Positions 26,386 through 36,112 of a stretch of 64,000 bases of DNA are shown piece after piece. A program made the translations under genes and the position numbers. The stretch is from the NCBI GenBank assembly GCA_021413845.1, contig JAIOPP010000006.1, forward strand, positions 124,001 through 188,000, given 5' to 3'. The first letter of the stretch is position 1; every line of letters begins with the position of its first letter. Source of the stretch: Planctomycetia bacterium (lineage in GTDB: Bacteria; Planctomycetota; Planctomycetia; Pirellulales; PNKZ01). Under the pieces are notes generated by a model. That model made no database searches, had not been told where the DNA came from, and saw nothing but the letters and a program-made list of their open reading frames with translations.

Positions 26386-27876
26386 ATGAATATGGACCCG
26401 ATCTTCGAGCAAAATTTATTGCACACTCGCCGTCAGTTTTTCGGCGACTCCGGCCTCAAACTCGGCGGCATCGCGCTGGCGTTGGCGAGCGGCGGCATGA
26501 GCCTCGGCGCGGCTTCACCGTCGCCGGTGTCGGGCCAAGGTCGCGTCCATCCGGCGTTGCCGGGCCTGCCGCATTTTCAGCCGAAAGCGAAGTCGCTGAT
26601 CTATCTGCACATGAACGGCGCGCCGTCGCAACTCGATCTTTGGGATCATAAGCCGAAGCTCCACGAACACTTCGACAAAGATCTACCGGCTTCCGCGCGC
26701 AAGAATCAGCGTCTTACGACGATGACCTCCGGCCAAACGCGGTTTCCGGTCGCGCCGTCGAAGTTCAAGTTCACGCAAGAAGGGAAGTGCGGCCGTTGGA
26801 TGAACTCCGAGCTGCTCCCGCACACGGCGAAGATCGTGGACGACATCGCACTGATCAAAACCGTGAATACGAACGCGATCAATCATGATCCGGCCTGCAC
26901 TTTCGTGATGACCGGCAACGAAGTGCCCGGCTACGCGAGCCTCGGCTCTTGGTTGGCATACGGTCTCGGCAGCGAAAACAACGACCTGCCGGCGTTCGTC
27001 GCGATGACGCCCCGTTTCCCCGACGGCAGCAACGGCCAAGCGCTCTTCTCGCGCATGTGGGCCAGCGGATTCTTGCCGACCCGCTTCGGAGGGGTCACGC
27101 TGCGCAACGGGGGCGACCCGGTGCTTTATCTCCCGAACCCCGCGGGCATCGACACCGAACAGCGCCGCACGATGCTCGACGCGCTCGGCAAACTCAACCA
27201 ACGGAGCTTCGCGCAACTCGGCGATCCCGACATTCAGGCCCGCATCTCGCAATACGAGATGGCGTTTCGGATGCAGCGCAGCGTGCCGGACCTGACGGAT
27301 CTCTCGAAGGAGTCGCAAAGCACGCGCGAATTGTATGGGCCCGACATCGAGAAGCCGGGCTCGTTCGCACATAGCGCGCTCTTAGCGCGGCGCTTGATCG
27401 AGCGAGGCGTGCGCGTGGTGCAACTCTTCCATCGAGGTTGGGATCAACACGCGGGCTTGCCGAAGCAACTCGGCAACCAATGCAAAGACACCGATCAAGG
27501 AACCGCGGCGCTGGTGCTCGATCTCAAGCAGCGCGGCTTGCTCGACGATACGCTCGTCGTGTGGGGGGGCGAGTTCGGGCGAACCGTTTATTCGCAAGGA
27601 ACGCTGACGAAAGAAAATTACGGTCGCGACCATCATCCTCGCAACTTCTGCATGTGGATGGCCGGCGGCGGCATCAAAGGGGGCATCTCACACGGCGAAA
27701 CCGACGACTTCTCCTACAACGTCGTCGAGAACCCCGTAAGCCTCAACGAACTGAACGCCACGATCCTGCACTGCATGGGCATCGACAACAGTCGTCTGAC
27801 GTATAAGTTCCAAGGACTGGACGCGAAAGTAACCGGCGTGGAACCGGCGCACCCGGTGAAGGCGCTGTTGGCATAG
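26386..27876 (+). CDS. DUF1501 family exported protein (Tat signal)
   Basis: A 496-residue protein with twin-arginine leader ([15 protein letters not shown], 14-28). DUF1501 landmarks are present: [47 protein letters not shown] and GGEFGRT followed by [17 protein letters not shown]. The pattern is closer to metal-dependent phosphohydrolase-like folds than to any peptidase, but no activity is known. It is coupled to the upstream cytochrome gene and likely exported folded, possibly with a cofactor, as the Tat route suggests. The spacing of 57 bases to the downstream hydrolase would allow read-through. Confidence 0.92.
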   Translation: MNMDPIFEQNLLHTRRQFFGDSGLKLGGIALALASGGMSLGAASPSPVSGQGRVHPALPGLPHFQPKAKSLIYLHMNGAPSQLDLWDHKPKLHEHFDKDLPASARKNQRLTTMTSGQTRFPVAPSKFKFTQEGKCGRWMNSELLPHTAKIVDDIALIKTVNTNAINHDPACTFVMTGNEVPGYASLGSWLAYGLGSENNDLPAFVAMTPRFPDGSNGQALFSRMWASGFLPTRFGGVTLRNGGDPVLYLPNPAGIDTEQRRTMLDALGKLNQRSFAQLGDPDIQARISQYEMAFRMQRSVPDLTDLSKESQSTRELYGPDIEKPGSFAHSALLARRLIERGVRVVQLFHRGWDQHAGLPKQLGNQCKDTDQGTAALVLDLKQRGLLDDTLVVWGGEFGRTVYSQGTLTKENYGRDHHPRNFCMWMAGGGIKGGISHGETDDFSYNVVENPVSLNELNATILHCMGIDNSRLTYKFQGLDAKVTGVEPAHPVKALLA

Positions 27877-27933
27877 AGCGCCGATCGCAGACTGCGGGTG
27901 ATGAGTAACGCAACAAGACGGCATGGGAACGCA

Positions 27934-29172
27934 ATGAAAAACATAATGCTCGCGACGGTACTCGTCTTCACGTTCGCTGCGGCGGCAAGGACCGATGCCG
28001 CCGAATGGCCTCCGGAAAGAGAAAAGGAATCGGTGTTCACGGAGCGAAAGCTCGAGACCTTCAAGCATGGAGCCCGAAAGGAATGGGGCTACGAAGCGCC
28101 GCAGCAGGATACGTTCTTGGTGCTGCATCCCAAGCAGGATTTGAAAAAGGCCCCGTTGTATGTCGTGCTGCATTCCGCAGGTCACGATGTCCACTCCTGC
28201 TTGGCCTGCATGACGAAAGTCGGCAACCACGATATCTACCATGCTCCGCCGGAGTTTTTCGCGCTGTATTTGGATTGCCGTGCCAATAAAGGAGACTGGT
28301 GGTGGGGGAGCAATAAGTACAACCAGGCGGAAGTCAGCCCGACGGACAAACGAGTGATCGACACCGTGAAATGGGCGATCAAGCACTACGACCTCGATGA
28401 GAACCGAGTTTATTTGTGCGGCAACTCGATGGGAGGCAGCGGCACGCTCGGCATCGGCATGCGCCACGGCGATGTCTTCGCCGCGATCAAGGCCAACGTC
28501 CCAGCCAAGGTCGAACATGTCTCGAATCGGATGTACTTCCCTCCGCAGACGGTCCCCGTCGGCACGACGCTAGCCGATCCGCCGATCGTCGTCGACTACT
28601 CGGCCCCGAACGACACTTGGGCCAAGGGGCACGATACTTTCGCGCAGGCGATGAACCAACGGAAGTACGCCCTCTATTTCTATTGGGGCCCGTTCGGCCA
28701 TGCGAACAACCATGCGAACATCATGAAGGTCAACGACCTGATCAATTCGTTCGACTGGCTCGGCGTAAAAAAGAACGAAGCCTATCCCGTCTTCACCGAC
28801 GCTTCGACGAACGACCCGCTCCCTTGGCCGGACCACATGACCGAAACGAAGCCGGGTCAGATCAACGCCTTTTTCCGTTGGAAGAACATCTCCGACAGCT
28901 CGACGGGATTGGAGATGTCGCTGTTCCTCACTAAGCCCGCGGAGCTCAAGACGACGTTTACGATTCCCGCGGAAGCGACGAGCGACGTCAGTCTCCGCCG
29001 GTTGCAGACGTTCAAAGCCGCTCCGGGCGAAACGTTTCGCTGGACCTTCGGCACGGCTCAAGGCGAGGTCCGCGCGGATGCCACCGGTTGCATTACCGTT
29101 CCAAGGCTCAAAATTACCGCGGAACCGACGATCCTCTCGATCGTGAGTAAGTTGCAAGCGGCAAAGAACTGA
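27934..29172 (+). CDS. Exported alpha/beta-hydrolase (esterase-like)
   Basis: A 412-residue protein from the ATG at 27934, which opens a clean Sec signal peptide (to TDAAE at 20-24); an ATG 36 bases upstream is possible. The nucleophile elbow CGNSMGGSG gives Ser165 in GxSxG, LHSAGHD (80-85) looks like the oxyanion region, and HANNHAN after GPFG supplies candidate histidines. About 95 C-terminal residues form a separate beta-rich module. The layout resembles secreted carbohydrate esterases and polyester depolymerase-like hydrolases. The substrate is not identifiable. It follows the DUF1549/DUF1501 pair on the same strand and converges on the antiporter gene. Confidence 0.8.
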   Translation: MKNIMLATVLVFTFAAAARTDAAEWPPEREKESVFTERKLETFKHGARKEWGYEAPQQDTFLVLHPKQDLKKAPLYVVLHSAGHDVHSCLACMTKVGNHDIYHAPPEFFALYLDCRANKGDWWWGSNKYNQAEVSPTDKRVIDTVKWAIKHYDLDENRVYLCGNSMGGSGTLGIGMRHGDVFAAIKANVPAKVEHVSNRMYFPPQTVPVGTTLADPPIVVDYSAPNDTWAKGHDTFAQAMNQRKYALYFYWGPFGHANNHANIMKVNDLINSFDWLGVKKNEAYPVFTDASTNDPLPWPDHMTETKPGQINAFFRWKNISDSSTGLEMSLFLTKPAELKTTFTIPAEATSDVSLRRLQTFKAAPGETFRWTFGTAQGEVRADATGCITVPRLKITAEPTILSIVSKLQAAKN

Positions 29173-29182
29173 GGGTGCGCTC

Positions 29183-30775
29183 TCACTCTTCGTTAGTCGA
29201 TGGGCCGATTAAGATTTCTTCGACGCGGGCCTCATCCAAGTCGAGTATCCGTTCGATCCGCCGACACGTTTCGAGAGACACCGTTCCGGCGGCGTTGAGT
29301 TCGGCTAGTTTTCGGCGCTGCTCGGCGAGCACTTCGAGTTGCAACCGGCCTAGGTAGCCGGCGTGAGCATCGCTCGTCACTGCTACGGCGGTCAGCAAGT
29401 GTTCGTAGCGTTCGCGCAGATGCCTAACCATTCCTCTTTCCGATTCATCGGTTCGCGCGGAGCCGTCGAGATAGCTCATGCTTGCCGTTAGGATCTCGCG
29501 CCGAACTTCGGCGTCGCTATGCGTCCGATGATCGGACTCCGGCGTGACGTGGAACCAGCGAATCACGGCCGGTAATGTTTGCCCTTGGATGACCAACGTC
29601 GCCAAGACCACGGCAAACGCGACGAGCACGAGAACGTCGCGATGCGGCAACGGAGAGCCGTCGGCTTGAAGCTGCGGCAGCGCGAGCGCCGCGGCGACGG
29701 TCACGACGCCGCGCATGCCGGCCCACCCGAGTACGGCCAAGTTGCGAGCGCAAGGGGCCGCTTCATACGCACAGAGTTGATTCCAAAACAGCTTCGGCAA
29801 ATAAGCGGCCGGAAATACCCACAGCAGCCGGACGCCGATGACCGCCAAACAAACGAGCGCGGTCAGGCCGACCACATGGCCCGCCGGTCGCTGCGCGACC
29901 GCATAGACGACGTCGGGAATTTGCAACCCGATCAGGATGAAGGCGAGCCCATTGAGGAGAAACACGAGGACGTTCCAGACGGCCGTGGCATGCAGGCGCG
30001 TGGCGGGAGAAAAGATACTCGACGCATGATGCGACACGTACATTCCGGCGGCGACCGTCGCCAGCACGCCCGAAGTGCCGATCGCTTCGGCCGGAAGGTA
30101 AGCGGCGAACGGCGTGAGCAACGTCGCCACGGTCTCGACCGTCGGATCGTTGAGGTGTCGATGAAGCCGAACCGCCAGCCAGCCGACGGCGAGCCCGATC
30201 ACCAAGCCGCCGAGCGGGGCCACGATGAGCTCCAAGGCCGCCGCCGAAGGGGAGAACGTTCCCGTCACGGCAGCCGCCACGGCAACCCGATAGAGGACGA
30301 GCCCCGTGGCATCGTTGACGAGGCTTTCCCCTTCAAGAATCGTCACCAGCCGGCGCGGCAGCGGAACGTGTCTCGTAACGGCGGTCGCGGCGACGGCGTC
30401 GGGCGGAGCCACGAGCGCGCCGAGCGCAAACGCCAACGACCACGGCATGTCCGCGATGTAGTAGTGCGTCAGTGCGGCGACGGCCAACGTCGTCGCGACG
30501 ACGAGACCGACGGCAAGCATCGAGATCGGACGAAGGTTTTCGCGAAAGTCGCGCGACGGCATTTGCCAGGAAGCCGCATACAAGAGCGGCGGCAGGAACA
30601 CGAGCAAAACCGTTTCGGAATCGAACTCGATATCCGGCAGGCCCGGGATCCAACCGAACGCCGCGCCTGCCACGACCATCAACGTCGGATAAGGGATCGG
30701 CAGGCGACGCGCGGCGAAAGCCAGAACCGTCACGGCGGTGAGAAGCAGCAAGATCGTCGAGGCGGGACTATGCAC
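29183..30775 (-). CDS. Na+/H+ antiporter, CPA1 family
   Basis: A 530-residue membrane protein. The GTG at 30775 is preferred because AAAGGA lies seven bases upstream and the first helix starts at once; the frame extends to 30841 without support. About twelve hydrophobic segments precede a ~110-residue cytoplasmic tail. The diagnostic GESLVNDATG motif holds the Asn-Asp pair that binds Na+ in electroneutral CPA1 exchangers. WAGMRGVVTVAAALALP near the end of the membrane part is another family landmark. It exports Na+ for H+, setting internal pH and salt. It overlaps nothing and is followed on the same strand only by the convergent hydrolase. Confidence 0.92.
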   Translation of the reverse strand: MHSPASTILLLLTAVTVLAFAARRLPIPYPTLMVVAGAAFGWIPGLPDIEFDSETVLLVFLPPLLYAASWQMPSRDFRENLRPISMLAVGLVVATTLAVAALTHYYIADMPWSLAFALGALVAPPDAVAATAVTRHVPLPRRLVTILEGESLVNDATGLVLYRVAVAAAVTGTFSPSAAALELIVAPLGGLVIGLAVGWLAVRLHRHLNDPTVETVATLLTPFAAYLPAEAIGTSGVLATVAAGMYVSHHASSIFSPATRLHATAVWNVLVFLLNGLAFILIGLQIPDVVYAVAQRPAGHVVGLTALVCLAVIGVRLLWVFPAAYLPKLFWNQLCAYEAAPCARNLAVLGWAGMRGVVTVAAALALPQLQADGSPLPHRDVLVLVAFAVVLATLVIQGQTLPAVIRWFHVTPESDHRTHSDAEVRREILTASMSYLDGSARTDESERGMVRHLRERYEHLLTAVAVTSDAHAGYLGRLQLEVLAEQRRKLAELNAAGTVSLETCRRIERILDLDEARVEEILIGPSTNEE

Positions 30776-30883
30776 GAAATTCCTTTCTTGATGACCGCAG
30801 AGACCGGACCCAAGAGTGGCGAATACGAGCAACGAACGCAAGCGGTCAAGCCTGAAGTCGCCGAAACGGACGGCAACGTGCGG

Positions 30884-32266
30884 CTACGAGGCTTTTTTCG
30901 CCGCCGGATCGTGCCAGCCGGCGTCGGGCGTCAAGCGCGAGGCAGCGGCCGGCCCCCAAGTCTCGGGGTCGTACTCGGCGAGCGGAGTCGCGTCGTTCAG
31001 AATCGGATCGACGATGCGCCAGGCCGCCTCGACCGAGTCTTCGCGCGCGAACAACGAGGCATCGCCGTTTGCCGCGTCGCCGAGCAAGCGCTCGTACGGC
31101 TCCATTTCGTCGGGGCGTTGATGATGGGCGATCAACTCGACCCCTTCGCCTTCCATGCGCTCGCCCGGCTTCTTCACGCGCGTGCCGTAAGCCAACACCA
31201 TCTCGGGGCTCAAACGAAATCGATAATAACAGTCGGGTGCTTCGCACGTATCGTCGAGCACCGGCCTCTGCGGACGTTTGAACCGGACCAACACCTCGGT
31301 CGCCGTGACCGGCAATCGCTTGCCGACGCGCACGAAAAAGGGAACTCCCTGCCAACGTTCGTTGTCGATCATAAATCGGAGGATCGCGAAGGTCTCGACC
31401 GTCGACGTCGGGCTGACGTCTTTTTCGTCGCGATAGCCGCGATACTGCCCTCGTACGACATCGGCCGGCGTGAGCGTGCGAACCGCTTCGAGCAGTCGGC
31501 CGCGCACGTCGCGTCGCGCTTCATGATCGGTGCCGCACGGGCATTCCATCGCCAAACATGCGACCACTTGCAGCATGTGATTCTGCACGACGTCGCGAAT
31601 CGCGCCGGCTTCTTCGTAGAACTTCCCTCGTCCGACGACGCCGAAGTTCTCGGCCATCGTGATCTGCACGCTTTCGATATGCTCCTTGTTCCAACCGGCT
31701 TCGACCTGCGGGTTGGCGAAGCGGAAGTAGATCAAATTCTGCACCGGTTCCTTCCCGAGAAAGTGGTCGATGCGAAAGATCGACTCTTCGGGAAAGTAGC
31801 GATGCAGCGTCTCGTTCAATTGCTTGGCCGAAGCGAGATCGCGTCCGAACGGCTTTTCGACCACGACGCGCGCGTTCTTCACGCAGTCGGCCTGCGCGAG
31901 CCCTTCGGCGACCGTGCCGAACAGGCTCGGCGGGATCGCGAGGTAATAAAGGGGGCGCTGCGCGCCGCCGAGCGCCGCGTGCAATTGCGCGAAGGTCGCC
32001 GGGTCGGCATAGTCGCCGTCGATGTAGTTCATCCGCGCGCAGAGCTTGGCATACGTCGCTTCGTCGAACTTCCCTTTCTTCTCTAGGCTATCCTTGGCAC
32101 GGGCCTTAAGCTGATCGAGGTTCCAGCCCGACTTCGCAACGCCGATGATCGTCATCTCGAGCCGGCCGTGACGAACGAGCGCCGCGAGCGCCGGGAAGAT
32201 TTGCTTATAAGCTAGGTCGCCCGTCGCGCCGAAGAAGACGAGCGCATCGGAAGGCAAAGTTTCCAT
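30884..32266 (-). CDS. zwf: Glucose-6-phosphate 1-dehydrogenase
   Basis: A 460-residue cytoplasmic enzyme at near full family length. The coenzyme loop reads GATGDL (13-18), EKPFGRD lies at 137-143 and the active-site RIDHFLGKE at 165-173 with its catalytic histidine. The C-terminal half follows the family through GVPFFVRVGKRL. It oxidises glucose-6-phosphate to 6-phosphoglucono-lactone with NAD(P)+, the entry to the oxidative pentose phosphate pathway. Its ATG overlaps the gnd stop (TGATG), so the two are translationally coupled. The lactonase gene is not in the window. Confidence 0.95.
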   Translation of the reverse strand: METLPSDALVFFGATGDLAYKQIFPALAALVRHGRLEMTIIGVAKSGWNLDQLKARAKDSLEKKGKFDEATYAKLCARMNYIDGDYADPATFAQLHAALGGAQRPLYYLAIPPSLFGTVAEGLAQADCVKNARVVVEKPFGRDLASAKQLNETLHRYFPEESIFRIDHFLGKEPVQNLIYFRFANPQVEAGWNKEHIESVQITMAENFGVVGRGKFYEEAGAIRDVVQNHMLQVVACLAMECPCGTDHEARRDVRGRLLEAVRTLTPADVVRGQYRGYRDEKDVSPTSTVETFAILRFMIDNERWQGVPFFVRVGKRLPVTATEVLVRFKRPQRPVLDDTCEAPDCYYRFRLSPEMVLAYGTRVKKPGERMEGEGVELIAHHQRPDEMEPYERLLGDAANGDASLFAREDSVEAAWRIVDPILNDATPLAEYDPETWGPAAASRLTPDAGWHDPAAKKAS

Positions 32267-32730
32267 CAGGCACCCCCCTTCGCCGCGGCCGCTTCGACGT
32301 GACCGCCGAACTGAAAACGCATCGCCGAAAGAAGTTTATCGGCGAAGTCGGCCTCGCCGCGCGAGCTAGAGCGTTCGTACACCGCGGCGCTGAGGACCGG
32401 CACCGGAACCGATTCATCGATCGCAGCCGTGAGCGTCCAGCGTCCTTCCCCGGAATCCGAGACGCGACCGGCGAACTTCTCTAAGCCCGGACTATCGTGC
32501 AAGGCGGCGGCGGTCAGATCGAGCAGCCACGAGCCGATGACGCTTCCGCGTCGCCACACTTCGGCGATGTCGGCGAGGTTGAGATCGTAGGCGTAATGCT
32601 CGGGATTTCGCAGCGGGGTCGTCTCGGCATCGGCGTGGAGGTCGTAGGCCACGCACCGATGCCCCGCCTTGAGTAAGCGCCGGACCATGTTCGTGCCCAT
32701 CCGGCCGAGGCCGATCATCCCGAGTTCCAT
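32266..32730 (-). CDS. gnd: 6-phosphogluconate dehydrogenase, internally deleted remnant
   Basis: A 154-residue product from the ATG at 32730 with an AAGGAAT ribosome site. Residues 1-32 are the start of the NAD(P)-binding fold (MIGLGRMG, then GHRCVAYD). Residues 33-154 are the C-terminal catalytic part of the GndA-like family ([52 protein letters not shown]). The ~180 residues that normally lie between, including the rest of the coenzyme domain and the substrate-binding lysine/histidine region, are absent, yet the frame is kept. The product cannot be a working dehydrogenase. The junction is at about 32628-32640. Overlap with zwf shows the original operon. Confidence 0.9.
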   Translation of the reverse strand: MELGMIGLGRMGTNMVRRLLKAGHRCVAYDLHADAETTPLRNPEHYAYDLNLADIAEVWRRGSVIGSWLLDLTAAALHDSPGLEKFAGRVSDSGEGRWTLTAAIDESVPVPVLSAAVYERSSSRGEADFADKLLSAMRFQFGGHVEAAAAKGGA

Positions 32731-32923
32731 GTGAGATTCCTTACCGCTGAGAACGCCGAGCGACCGTCCGGCAAATACGCGTTCCCCTAAGGCTATCGGG
32801 CAGCCCGTCGCTTCGCTACTCAAGAGCAAATTCTAAGTATTCTGCTGGTGAAATATTAATGCCGTGAGAAAGCCTGCGACGTTTTCCTCTTTCAATGATC
32901 GGCCTTCAGTACCTCGGCGCGCG

Positions 32924-32952
32924 CCAACGGGCGGCATGGAGCCGCCCGTTGG
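32924..32952 (-). terminator. 12-bp perfect hairpin after the NHL-propeller gene
   Basis: CCAACGGGCGGC and GCCGCCCGTTGG pair exactly around ATGGA, 40 bases beyond the propeller stop (minus strand). No T tract follows on either strand, so it may act with Rho or protect the mRNA end. Confidence 0.55.
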
Positions 32953-32991
32953 TGTTTCTGGAACTTCATTTCGATCGACGTCGAAACGACT

Positions 32992-33939
32992 TTATTCCGT
33001 GAGCTTGATGAACGCGACTGCGTTGTTGTTGTTCATCGGGATGATGAGCTGATTCTGTTTCGGGTCGTAGCCCATCGAGGCGGCGCTCGGAATGCCGGCG
33101 GCGATGATCTTCGCTTCTTGGCCGGGACGAATTTGCGATACGCTGCCGAAGCGAACGCTGCTCACATACTTGGTGCCGTCGGCCATGATGACGATGCCGT
33201 CGTTGCCCCCTTCGGCGGCGCGTTCCGTGCGGAGCAGTTTTCCGTTCGCCGGATCGAACGTCAGCACGGCGTTGTCGCCGACGTTCACGACCACGACGTT
33301 GCCGTCGTTGTCGATCGCCACGCCGTTCGGCGCCGCCAGCGGCTTACCGGCCACGAAGGTCGAGGCCTCGCCGCTCGGCGTGATCTTAAAAACGGATTCC
33401 GGCGGGCGTGTGTTCGACACGAAGATCGTGCCGTCTTTCGTCACGCCGATGCCGTTGAGAAAAGTCGCGGAGGCGACAGGGAAGGCTCGACCGGGACGTC
33501 CGGTAGCGAGATCGAACGTGCGCACGACGTCGATGTCGGCGGTGTAGAGGACTCCGTTTTGAATCACGCTGCCGAGCGGGTGGTTGAGCGTTAGGCCGTC
33601 GCGGGTCGCGCCGATCCACTTCGGCGTGTGGACCGAGCCGTCGGGATTAAGCAGCGACACGTAGCCGTCGTTCTCTTCTTGCTTCTGCGTCACGCCGGCA
33701 TTCATCACGACGATGAGGTTGCGAGTCGGATCGTAAGTAACGCTCTCGGCAAAGCGGAAGCTGCCGTAGACCTTCACGTTCGGCGTAATCGTCGTGAACT
33801 TCCCCGCTTCGTTGATCGTGCCAAGAGGTTCGCCGACTTTGAATTCTTTCGGCTTCGATTCCGTCGCAGGATTTTGCCCCAGCGCTACGCTGCCGAGCAA
33901 GAGCGCCATCCAGACGGGGGCGACAACGGATACCTTCAT
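32992..33939 (-). CDS. Exported NHL/SMP-30-like beta-propeller protein
   Basis: A 315-residue protein with AAGGAATC ahead of its ATG and a Sec signal peptide (MKVSVVAPVWM to ALGQ). Repeating strands of the type NGVAIDNDGNVVVVN and GIGVTKDGTIFVSN show a six-bladed propeller, similar to gluconolactonase/strictosidine-synthase-like folds. No lactonase metal site could be assigned. The family is often of unknown or ligand-binding function. It is transcribed towards gnd but separated from it by a hairpin and ~190 bases. Confidence 0.85.
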   Translation of the reverse strand: MKVSVVAPVWMALLLGSVALGQNPATESKPKEFKVGEPLGTINEAGKFTTITPNVKVYGSFRFAESVTYDPTRNLIVVMNAGVTQKQEENDGYVSLLNPDGSVHTPKWIGATRDGLTLNHPLGSVIQNGVLYTADIDVVRTFDLATGRPGRAFPVASATFLNGIGVTKDGTIFVSNTRPPESVFKITPSGEASTFVAGKPLAAPNGVAIDNDGNVVVVNVGDNAVLTFDPANGKLLRTERAAEGGNDGIVIMADGTKYVSSVRFGSVSQIRPGQEAKIIAAGIPSAASMGYDPKQNQLIIPMNNNNAVAFIKLTE

Positions 33940-34198
33940 GAGTGTGATTCCTTTTTATTGATGTAGTCTTCGCGCATGTCATTCGTCGCCGGACTTCGAT
34001 AGGGCCGAGCCGGCGCTCGGAAACCAGCCACCGATATAACCGATCGTTCCGCCCGCGAAAAGCATGCGGCGGTGAATTCCCCTGTCGTTTCGACAAACTC
34101 CGCCGACGAGGAATGCGTACGTCAGCGGCTAAACGAGAATCTCACTTAGATGTCCGAAAACGGCCGGCCGGTTCCGTGGTCGCGGTTACGATGAGGGC

Positions 34199-35536
34199 AT
34201 GCACTTCGACGACGACGCTTGCTACCGAGCTCTTACCGCGCGCGATACCCGTTTCGACGGGTTGTTTTTCGTCGGCGTGAAGTCGACCGGCATTTACTGT
34301 CGCCCGGTTTGCACGGCGAAAACTCCCGGCCGCAATCGCTGTCGGTTTTTCGCCGTTGCCGCGCTGGCCGAGCAAGCCGGGTTTCGACCTTGTTTGCGCT
34401 GCCGTCCCGAGCTTGCGCCGGGTCACGCGCCGGTCGATAGCGCTCGCACGATCGCGCGAGCCGCGGCGGCTCGCATCGAAGCCGGCGCGCTCAACGACCG
34501 TGGCAGCCTCGAAGAACTCGCCTCCGGCTTGGGGCTCAGCTCGCGTCAGTTGCGCCGCTCGGTGCGCAAAGAGTTCGGCGTGTCTCCCGTCGAGCTGGCG
34601 CAAACCAATCGCCTGCTCCTTGCCAAGCGTTTGATCGCCGAAACTCAATTGCCGATGGTGCAAGTCGCCTTCGCCGCCGGATTCGAAAGCGTGCGACGCT
34701 TTAATGCACTGTTTCGCAGCCACTATCGGCTCACTCCGAGCACGCTGCGGCACTCGACGTCGCAGGGGAACGCCGCCGATTGCTTACGCTTGACGCTCGC
34801 CTATCGTCCGCCGCTGGATTGGGCCGCGATGCTCGGCTTTTTGTCGGCGCTTGCTCCCGCGCTGCCGTCGCTGCTCGTTCGCCTGCGGAACTTGTTCGAT
34901 CTCGATGCCCGGCCGGATATCATCGCGGGGCAGTTGGCGCTCGATCCTCTTCTTGCACGGCTCGTCGAGCTTCGGCCCGGCTTGCGCGTGCCGGGGGCGT
35001 TCGATTCGTTCGAGCTCGGCATTCGAGCCATCCTCGGGCAGCAGGTATCCGTTCGCGGTGCATCGACGCTTGCCGGCCGCTTCGCTGAGCGGTTCGGAGA
35101 AGCGATCGAAACGCCGTGGGCTTGCTTGAATCGCGTCACGCCTACTGCCGCTGTGCTCTCGGCCGTTCGGAGCGGCACGCTCGCCGGGCTGGGTTTGCCG
35201 AGTGCTCGTGCCGAGAGCCTGCGAACTTTTGCGAGTGCGGTTTCGCGTGGCGAAATCGATCTCGATCCCGGCCCGGACCCGACTATGATCGTCGGCAAAC
35301 TCAGGGAGCTTCCCGGCATCGGGCCTTGGACGGCAGAGTATATCGCCATGCGCGCCTTGCGATGGCCCGACGCCTTTCCGACCGGCGACCTGGGACTCAT
35401 GAAAGCCTTGGGATCAAGCTCGGCGAAAGCAATGGAAAAAGCGGCCGAGCCGTGGCGCCCTTGGCGGGCCTATGCGGCGATGCATTTATGGGAAAGCCTC
35501 AAGACACTTCGAAAACGAACGTCACGAAAGGAGTAA
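34199..35536 (+). CDS. alkA: Ada-type regulator fused to AlkA 3-methyladenine DNA glycosylase, AlkA part shortened
   Basis: A 445-residue protein. The N-terminus is the Ada methylphosphotriester domain with zinc cysteines in CRPVC (34, 38) and CLRC (65, 68); the first of these takes up methyl groups. An AraC-type HTH (about 100-190) follows. The AlkA part begins with TLAYRPPLDWAAMLGFL and ends with the helix-hairpin-helix LPGIGPWTAEYIAMRAL (371-387) and catalytic Asp398. Against E. coli AlkA, roughly 45 residues of the N-terminal beta domain are missing between GFL (213-215) and SALAPALP, in frame. The methyl sensor, HTH and catalytic domain are intact. It forms an operon with ogt, seven bases downstream. 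Confidence 0.9.
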   Translation: MHFDDDACYRALTARDTRFDGLFFVGVKSTGIYCRPVCTAKTPGRNRCRFFAVAALAEQAGFRPCLRCRPELAPGHAPVDSARTIARAAAARIEAGALNDRGSLEELASGLGLSSRQLRRSVRKEFGVSPVELAQTNRLLLAKRLIAETQLPMVQVAFAAGFESVRRFNALFRSHYRLTPSTLRHSTSQGNAADCLRLTLAYRPPLDWAAMLGFLSALAPALPSLLVRLRNLFDLDARPDIIAGQLALDPLLARLVELRPGLRVPGAFDSFELGIRAILGQQVSVRGASTLAGRFAERFGEAIETPWACLNRVTPTAAVLSAVRSGTLAGLGLPSARAESLRTFASAVSRGEIDLDPGPDPTMIVGKLRELPGIGPWTAEYIAMRALRWPDAFPTGDLGLMKALGSSSAKAMEKAAEPWRPWRAYAAMHLWESLKTLRKRTSRKE

Positions 35537-35542
35537 CGAGCG

Positions 35543-36112
35543 ATGACCGAGACGACTTGCTATAGCTATGTCGATTCTCCCTTAGGGCAACTCTTCGTTC
35601 AAGGAGACGGCAAGTTCGTGACCGGTCTCTACTTGCCGCAACACAAAGGTTGGAAAGGGCCCGATGCCTCGTGGCGACGATCGGATGAATCGTTCGCCGT
35701 GGTACGCGAACAACTCGCCCAATACTTCGCAGGGGTGCGACGAACCTTCGACGTGCCGCTCAAGCTCATCGGCACGCCGTTTCAGCGGCATGTCTGGAAG
35801 GAATTGGCGCGAATTCCCTACGGCACGACGATCTCTTACGGCGGACTCGCTCAGCGGGTCGGCAACTCGAACGCTTCGCGCGCCGTGGGAAACGCCAACG
35901 GCCGCAACCCGATCTCGATCCTCGTGCCGTGTCATCGAGTGGTCGGCTCCAGCGGAAAACTCACGGGCTATGCCGGAGGCGTCGACAAGAAGCAATGGCT
36001 GCTCGCCTGGGAGCGAGGCACGACGACGACTGCCGCCGGTTATCTATTCGACGTCGATAGCGCGTGCCAAGCCGATCGAGCAAAGCACTCGAAGTCTTCA
36101 GCGCCTGGTTAA
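35543..36112 (+). CDS. ogt: Methylated-DNA--protein-cysteine methyltransferase
   Basis: A 189-residue protein. The active-site VPCHRVVG gives the acceptor Cys130; the HTH-like segment TPFQRHVWKELARIPYGTTISYGGLA and the RAVGNANGRNP arginine-finger region are standard. It transfers O6-methyl groups from guanine to itself in a suicide reaction. It starts seven bases after the Ada-AlkA gene, so the two form an adaptive-response operon, probably switched on by methylated Ada. The last ~30 residues are extra and low in conservation. Confidence 0.96.
   Translation: MTETTCYSYVDSPLGQLFVQGDGKFVTGLYLPQHKGWKGPDASWRRSDESFAVVREQLAQYFAGVRRTFDVPLKLIGTPFQRHVWKELARIPYGTTISYGGLAQRVGNSNASRAVGNANGRNPISILVPCHRVVGSSGKLTGYAGGVDKKQWLLAWERGTTTTAAGYLFDVDSACQADRAKHSKSSAPG

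Noticed and set aside
29579-32086. 835-residue plus-strand frame across the antiporter and zwf
   Set aside because: It spans two well-recognised minus-strand genes and the gap between them; composition is that of a shadow frame.
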